Shown: in pieces, positions 59,995 to 64,000 of the stretch
Layout of the letters: each line of letters opens with the position of its first letter
Position numbering within the stretch: position 1 is the first letter of the stretch
Assembly (NCBI RefSeq): GCF_016406105.1
Contig: NZ_CP066308.1
Location: 72,501-136,500, forward strand
Source of the DNA: Brevibacillus composti
GTDB taxonomy: Bacteria; Bacillota; Bacilli; Brevibacillales; Brevibacillaceae
Reading direction: 5' to 3'
Length of the DNA stretch: 64,000 nt
The notes under the pieces: model-generated
Databases searched by the model: none
Told to the model about the DNA's origin: nothing
What the model saw: the letters and a program-made list of their open reading frames with translations, nothing else
Position numbers and translations under genes: made by a program

Positions 59995-61920
59995 ATGTCA
60001 ACTCGCATCCGCATTGGCGATTTGCTGCGAGAGGAGACGATCATTCTTTCCCTTGCGGCTCAGACGAAGGAAGCCGCTCTGGACGAACTGATCGACAAAC
60101 TGGATCAAACGGGACGCCTGCACAGCAAGGAGGAGCTGAAAAAGGCGATTCTCGCCCGCGAGGCACTGGGTTCCACCGGCATCGGCGAAGGGATCGCGAT
60201 CCCGCATGCCAAATCGGCCGCAGTGAAAACGCCCAGCATCGCATTTGGCTTTTCCCGAGAGGGCATCGACTTCGACTCGCTGGACAACCAGAAGGCCCAT
60301 CTGTTTTTCATGATTGCCGCCACGGACCATGCGAATCAGGCTCATCTCGAGACGCTGGCCCTGCTCTCCGAGATGCTGATGGACGAATCTTTCCGCCGGC
60401 AGCTGATGACAGTGGAGTCGGCGGCCGAGCTGCTTCGGATCATAACTGCCAAAGAGCTGGAGATCCGTCAGGCCGAAGAGGGAGAAGCCGGGAACCAAGA
60501 AAATGAAGGAGCGCCAACCGAAACGCCAACCGGCGCGACGGTCGTCGCCGTGACAGCCTGTCCGACGGGCATTGCCCACACCTATATGGCTGCAGACGCG
60601 CTCAAGAAAAAAGCGGAAGAAATGGGCATCACCCTCAAAGTGGAGACCAACGGCTCCAGCGGCGTGAAAAACCGGCTGACGCCGGAGGAAATCGAGGCCG
60701 CCAGCGCGGTGATCGTGGCAGCCGACAAACAGGTGGAAATGGAGCGCTTTGTCGGCAAAGTGGTGATCGAGGTCCCGGTAGCCGAAGGGATCCGCCAGCC
60801 GGAGGCGCTGCTGAACCGGGCGGTGAAGCAGGAAGGAAAAAGGTACCAGGGCAAAGGCGGACAGACGCAAAAGGCGGGGGAATCTGCCGAGGGCGACGGG
60901 TCCCATCCGTTTGCTTTTTACAAGCATCTGATGAACGGCGTCTCCAATATGCTGCCGTTCGTCGTCGGCGGCGGGATTATCATCGCGCTCAGCTTTATGT
61001 TTGGCATCAAGGCATTTGAACCAAATGACCCGAGTTTTCACCCGCTCGCTAAAGCGTTGATGGACATCGGCAGCGGGAGTGCCTTTGCGCTGATGATCCC
61101 GGTGCTGGCCGGCTTTATTGCCATGAGCATCGCGGATCGTCCCGGTTTTGCCCCGGGAATGGTGGGCGGGATGCTGGCGGCTTCGAGCGGCTCCGGATTT
61201 TTGGGCGGGCTGATCGCCGGATTTTTGGCCGGTTATCTGGTACTGGGGCTAAAAAAGGCCTTGTCCAAATTGCCCCCCTCCCTGGACAGCCTGAAACCGG
61301 TTCTGCTCTATCCGCTCTTCGGGATCTTGTTGACAGGCCTCGTCATGGTATTCGTCATCTCCGAACCGCTGGCGGCTGTCAACACGGCGCTCACGGGCTG
61401 GCTGAAAAATATGAACCAGGGCAATGCGATTATTCTCGGCGCGGTATTGGGCGCCATGATGGCCTTTGATATGGGCGGGCCGTTTAACAAAGCGGCATTT
61501 ACCTTTGGGATCGCGATGATCGCGGAAGGCAACCTCGGACCGCATGCGGCGATCATGGCGGCCGGGATGACCCCGCCGCTCGGACTGGCGCTGGCCACGA
61601 CGCTGTTCAAGAAAAAGTTCACCCAGGAGGAGAAACAGGCCGGGAAAACGGCTTATCTGCTGGGAGCATCCTTTATTACCGAAGGAGCGATTCCGTTTGC
61701 CGCCGCAGACCCGACCCGCGTCATTCCTTCCACCATGCTGGGATCGGCTGTAGCCGGCGGCTTGTCGATGTTCTTCGGCTGTACGCTGCCGGCGCCGCAT
61801 GGTGGGGTCTTCGTACTCCCCGTGATCGGCAACGCGGGGATGTACATCGTGGCGATCCTGACAGGAACGGTCGTCACGGCACTGATGGTCAACCTGTTAA
61901 AAAAGGAAGCGGTCAACTAA
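59995..61920 (+). CDS. fruA: Fructose PTS enzyme IIABC
   Basis: This 641-residue permease imports and phosphorylates fructose to fructose-1-phosphate. The domains in order are EIIA (about 1-150, phospho-His71 in IAIPHAKS), EIIB (about 181-280, phospho-Cys189 in AVTACPTGIAHTYM) and membrane EIIC (about 300-640, about nine helices). All three domains look intact. It needs HPr and enzyme I. The HPr/enzyme I genes directly downstream are broken, so phosphate must come from copies elsewhere. Confidence 0.96.
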   Translation: MSTRIRIGDLLREETIILSLAAQTKEAALDELIDKLDQTGRLHSKEELKKAILAREALGSTGIGEGIAIPHAKSAAVKTPSIAFGFSREGIDFDSLDNQKAHLFFMIAATDHANQAHLETLALLSEMLMDESFRRQLMTVESAAELLRIITAKELEIRQAEEGEAGNQENEGAPTETPTGATVVAVTACPTGIAHTYMAADALKKKAEEMGITLKVETNGSSGVKNRLTPEEIEAASAVIVAADKQVEMERFVGKVVIEVPVAEGIRQPEALLNRAVKQEGKRYQGKGGQTQKAGESAEGDGSHPFAFYKHLMNGVSNMLPFVVGGGIIIALSFMFGIKAFEPNDPSFHPLAKALMDIGSGSAFALMIPVLAGFIAMSIADRPGFAPGMVGGMLAASSGSGFLGGLIAGFLAGYLVLGLKKALSKLPPSLDSLKPVLLYPLFGILLTGLVMVFVISEPLAAVNTALTGWLKNMNQGNAIILGAVLGAMMAFDMGGPFNKAAFTFGIAMIAEGNLGPHAAIMAAGMTPPLGLALATTLFKKKFTQEEKQAGKTAYLLGASFITEGAIPFAAADPTRVIPSTMLGSAVAGGLSMFFGCTLPAPHGGVFVLPVIGNAGMYIVAILTGTVVTALMVNLLKKEAVN

Positions 61921-61942
61921 ACTTCGAGGAGTGGAAAACATC

Positions 61943-62112
61943 ATGCTAACAAAAGCTTTCATCATCAAAAATCCAAGCGGACTGCATGCGCGTCCAGCTT
62001 CCCTGTTCGTTCAAAAGGCGACATCCTATCCTTGCAACATCCACGTCATCAAAGGGAGCAAAAAGGTAAACGGGAAGAGCATCATGGGTCTGATGACGCT
62101 GGGTGCGGCCTG
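61943..62112 (+). pseudogene. ptsH: ptsH remnant (HPr, 3' truncated)
   Basis: The first 54 or so codons encode a good HPr start: active-site His15 in [10 protein letters not shown] and regulatory Ser in [13 protein letters not shown]. HPr is normally about 88 residues. Here the similarity stops after MTLGA and the frame runs into ptsI sequence. The last third of HPr is missing. Reading on in this frame gives an unrelated tail to a stop at 62407, which is unlikely to fold. The fault is best explained by an internal deletion joining ptsH to ptsI. Confidence 0.85.
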
Positions 62113-63075
62113 GGCCGCTTGGCCAAGGAGGCCACTGTCACCAGAGACGGAAAGCGTGTGGAGCTGGCAGCCAATATCGGCAACCCGCAGGAAGCGGGCC
62201 AGGCCGCAGCCAGCGGGGCCGAGGCGATTGGCCTGTTCCGAACGGAATTTCTCTATATGGGACGGGACCAGTTTCCCTCAGAAGAGGAGCAGTTTGAAGC
62301 CTATAAGGCGGCCGCCGAGGCGATGGAAGAAAGACCGGTCGTCATACGAACACTGGACATCGGCGGGGACAAAGAGCTCGCCTACCTCTCGTTGCCCAAA
62401 GAGCTGAACCCGTTTCTCGGCTATCGTGCGATTCGTCTCTGCCTGGACCGGCCCGAGCTGTTCAAGACACAGCTGCGGGCATTGCTGCGGGCCAGCACGT
62501 ATGGAAACATCAAGATCATGTATCCGATGATTGCCACGCTTGGCGAGTTGCGCAGAGCAAACCAGTTGCTTGAGGAAGCAAAAGCGGAACTGCGCAGCAA
62601 ACATCTGCCTTATAATGAAGAATTGCAAGTCGGCATCATGATCGAGGTGCCGGCGGCGGCAATGATTGCGGATCAGCTGGCCCGGGAAGTTGACTTTTTC
62701 AGCATCGGGACGAACGATCTGATTCAGTATATGATGGCTGCCGACCGGATGAATGAGCAGGTCTCCTATCTGTACGATCCCTTTCACCCGGCCGTGCTGC
62801 GGATGATCAGACAGGTGATCGAAGCTGCCCATCAGGCGGGCAAATGGGTGGGGATGTGCGGCGAAATGGCGGGCGAGGAGCTGGCCGTTCCGATCCTGCT
62901 CGGCCTCGGCCTGGATGAGTTCAGCATGAGCGCCGCCTCCATCCTCCGCACGCGCCATCTAATGAAGAGGCTGGATACCACGGAGATGAAGGCAGTAGCC
63001 CAGCATGCGCTGACGCTCGAAAGCGGTCAGGAAATCAGGGCCTATATAAAGGAACAAGTCCTTCAGAAGCTGTAA
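62104..63075 (+). pseudogene. ptsI: ptsI remnant (enzyme I, N-terminal half missing)
   Basis: This keeps about 320 codons of enzyme I, in a different frame from ptsH. It begins at about [15 protein letters not shown] and runs through [33 protein letters not shown], the PEP-site region and active-site Cys in [11 protein letters not shown], to the normal C-terminus. The HPr-binding and phospho-His domain (about the first 245 residues) is gone. There is no start codon with a Shine-Dalgarno of its own. The C-terminal half alone could not transfer phosphate. Confidence 0.85.
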
Positions 63076-63108
63076 GCGGGCAGCGAGAAAAAGGGATTTT
63101 GCCATAGA

Positions 63109-63157
63109 CCGAAAGGGGATTGCGCTGTGGACCGGAAGTCCCTGCCGCAATCCTTTT
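63109..63157 (+). terminator. Probable terminator of the fru operon
   Basis: GGATTGCG pairs with CGCAATCC with flanking A-T pairs and an inner GGAC/GTCC helix, then TTTT. Confidence 0.6.
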
Positions 63158-63158
63158 G

Positions 63159-63188
63159 GTATGTTTCTTCCCCAGCCTGTCGATACTG
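63159..63188 (+). promoter_or_regulatory. Candidate sigma-E promoter of yabS
   Basis: GTATGTT, 15 nt, CGATACTG resembles the sigma-E pattern. yabS is sigma-E controlled in Bacillus subtilis. The match is partial. Confidence 0.35.
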
Positions 63189-63226
63189 GTTAGCAAATAC
63201 AGGAAGGCAGAATGGGGAGATGAATC

Positions 63227-63982
63227 GTGAAAGAAGCAACCTTGCGACAAATACTGGTAGTGACGGACGGCTGCTCCAACTCTGGATTGAGTCCTGTCGC
63301 GGCCGCCACATTGGCCCGTGAACAGGGGATTACGGTAAATGTCATCGGCGTGATCGAGAAGGGTGACATGGGAGAGCAGGGTACGAAGGAAATTCGCGAG
63401 ATGGCGGAAGCGGGGGGCGGCTTGTTTGACATCGTCTATCCCCAGCAGCTGGCGCAAACCGTGCAAATGCTGACGCGGCAAGCGATGACGCGAACTATCC
63501 ATCAAGTGGTGAGCAAGGAATTGAAAGAGATTTTGGGCGATTCTGCCATGGAGGGCTTGGCGCCGGAAAAGCGGGTCCAGGTGGCGGGCATGGTAGATGA
63601 GCTGGGCGAAAACAGCCGGCTGGACGTCGTCATGCTCGTCGACTCCTCCGGCAGTATGAAACCAAAGCTCTCAGCCGTCCAGCAAGCCATTCATGATTTC
63701 AGCATCAGCCTTCGCTCGCGGCGGGGAAAAAGCCGAATGGCTGTTTGTTCATTTCCTGGGAAACAAACACATCTGGATGTCCGCATCCCGTGGACAGAAG
63801 AAGTGGAGCAGGCTCATCAGCTCAGCTCTGATCTCCAGATGAGCGGGATTACCCCTACAGGCCCGGCCATCGTAGAGGCGATTGCCCTGTTTGACCATGT
63901 CCGGCTCCCTGCGAACCTGCAAGATCGCTACGGGTATGACGAGAAAGAAGACAGGGGCGATCTGAGAGACCATGTCTTCTAA
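63227..63982 (+). CDS. yabS: VWA-domain protein YabS
   Basis: This 251-residue protein has a von Willebrand A domain. The N-terminal strand ILVVTDGCSNSGLSP opens a first Rossmann-like region. The MIDAS motif DSSGS lies in VMLVDSSGSMKPK (about 136-148), with TPTGPAIVEAI downstream, so metal binding is plausible. In Bacillus subtilis yabS follows spoIIE and is a sporulation gene of unknown role. Here the fru operon separates them. The start is GTG 63227 after GGGGAGA. The stop is inside the window. Confidence 0.88.
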   Translation: MKEATLRQILVVTDGCSNSGLSPVAAATLAREQGITVNVIGVIEKGDMGEQGTKEIREMAEAGGGLFDIVYPQQLAQTVQMLTRQAMTRTIHQVVSKELKEILGDSAMEGLAPEKRVQVAGMVDELGENSRLDVVMLVDSSGSMKPKLSAVQQAIHDFSISLRSRRGKSRMAVCSFPGKQTHLDVRIPWTEEVEQAHQLSSDLQMSGITPTGPAIVEAIALFDHVRLPANLQDRYGYDEKEDRGDLRDHVF

Positions 63983-64000
63983 TCGGGCGATTCCCAGCCT

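Overview
This window reads as an origin-proximal chromosome segment of an endospore-forming, moderately GC-rich Bacillota. Gene order and protein sequences fit Brevibacillus or a close relative best (inference from recalled synteny, not a database search). It opens with the last bases of a 23S rRNA gene and then follows the classic Bacillus dnaX-to-spoIIE order: SRP RNA, dnaX, ebfC, recR, bofA, gin, an Orn/Lys decarboxylase, tmk, darA, holB, ricT, yabA, trmN6, a GIY-YIG gene, rsmI, abrB, metG, tatD, yabE, rnmV, rsmA, veg, sspF, ispE, purR, ridA, spoVG, glmU, prs, ctc, pth, fin, mfd, prsA, spoVT, yabM, mazG, rqcP, yabP, yabQ, divIC, yabR, spoIIE.

Layout. 1-6.7 kb is accessory: a small secreted protein, degenerate 20-bp tandem repeats, an ArsR/ArsI organoarsenical operon with four matching operator palindromes, a small membrane protein, a CDF metal exporter, a flavohaemoglobin behind an Fnr-type box, and two convergent EamA transporters sharing one terminator. 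6.8-10.2 kb holds an HD-GYP protein, SRP RNA and a PAS histidine kinase. 10.3-23.8 kb is replication, recombination and translation housekeeping plus sporulation regulators. 23.9-24.8 kb is a dense control region (abrB promoter, Spo0A boxes, metG T-box). 24.8-32.4 kb carries metG to sspF. 32.4-32.6 kb is an unexplained 195-bp nested inverted repeat. 33-58 kb is the ispE-to-spoIIE block with one inserted CobW GTPase gene and one large secreted beta-rich protein. 58-63 kb is a fructose PTS operon (fruR-fruK-fruA) ending in a fused ptsH/ptsI remnant, and the window closes with a VWA-domain gene.

How it works together. Sporulation control is a running theme: Spo0A-type boxes at abrB and spoIIE, a sigma-H-like promoter at spoVG, a sigma-G-like element at sspF, and genes for anti-sigma or sigma-switch factors (gin, fin, bofA), spoVT, yabP/yabQ and spoIIE.

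Most notable: the ptsH/ptsI fusion (internal deletion plus frame change), the palindromic element at 32.4 kb, the ctc leader in which the Shine-Dalgarno lies inside a terminator-like hairpin, the complete ArsR/ArsI regulon, and a UDP-sugar-dehydrogenase-like protein that appears to have lost its cofactor site and catalytic cysteine. No CRISPR array, insertion sequence, prophage or tRNA gene was recognised.
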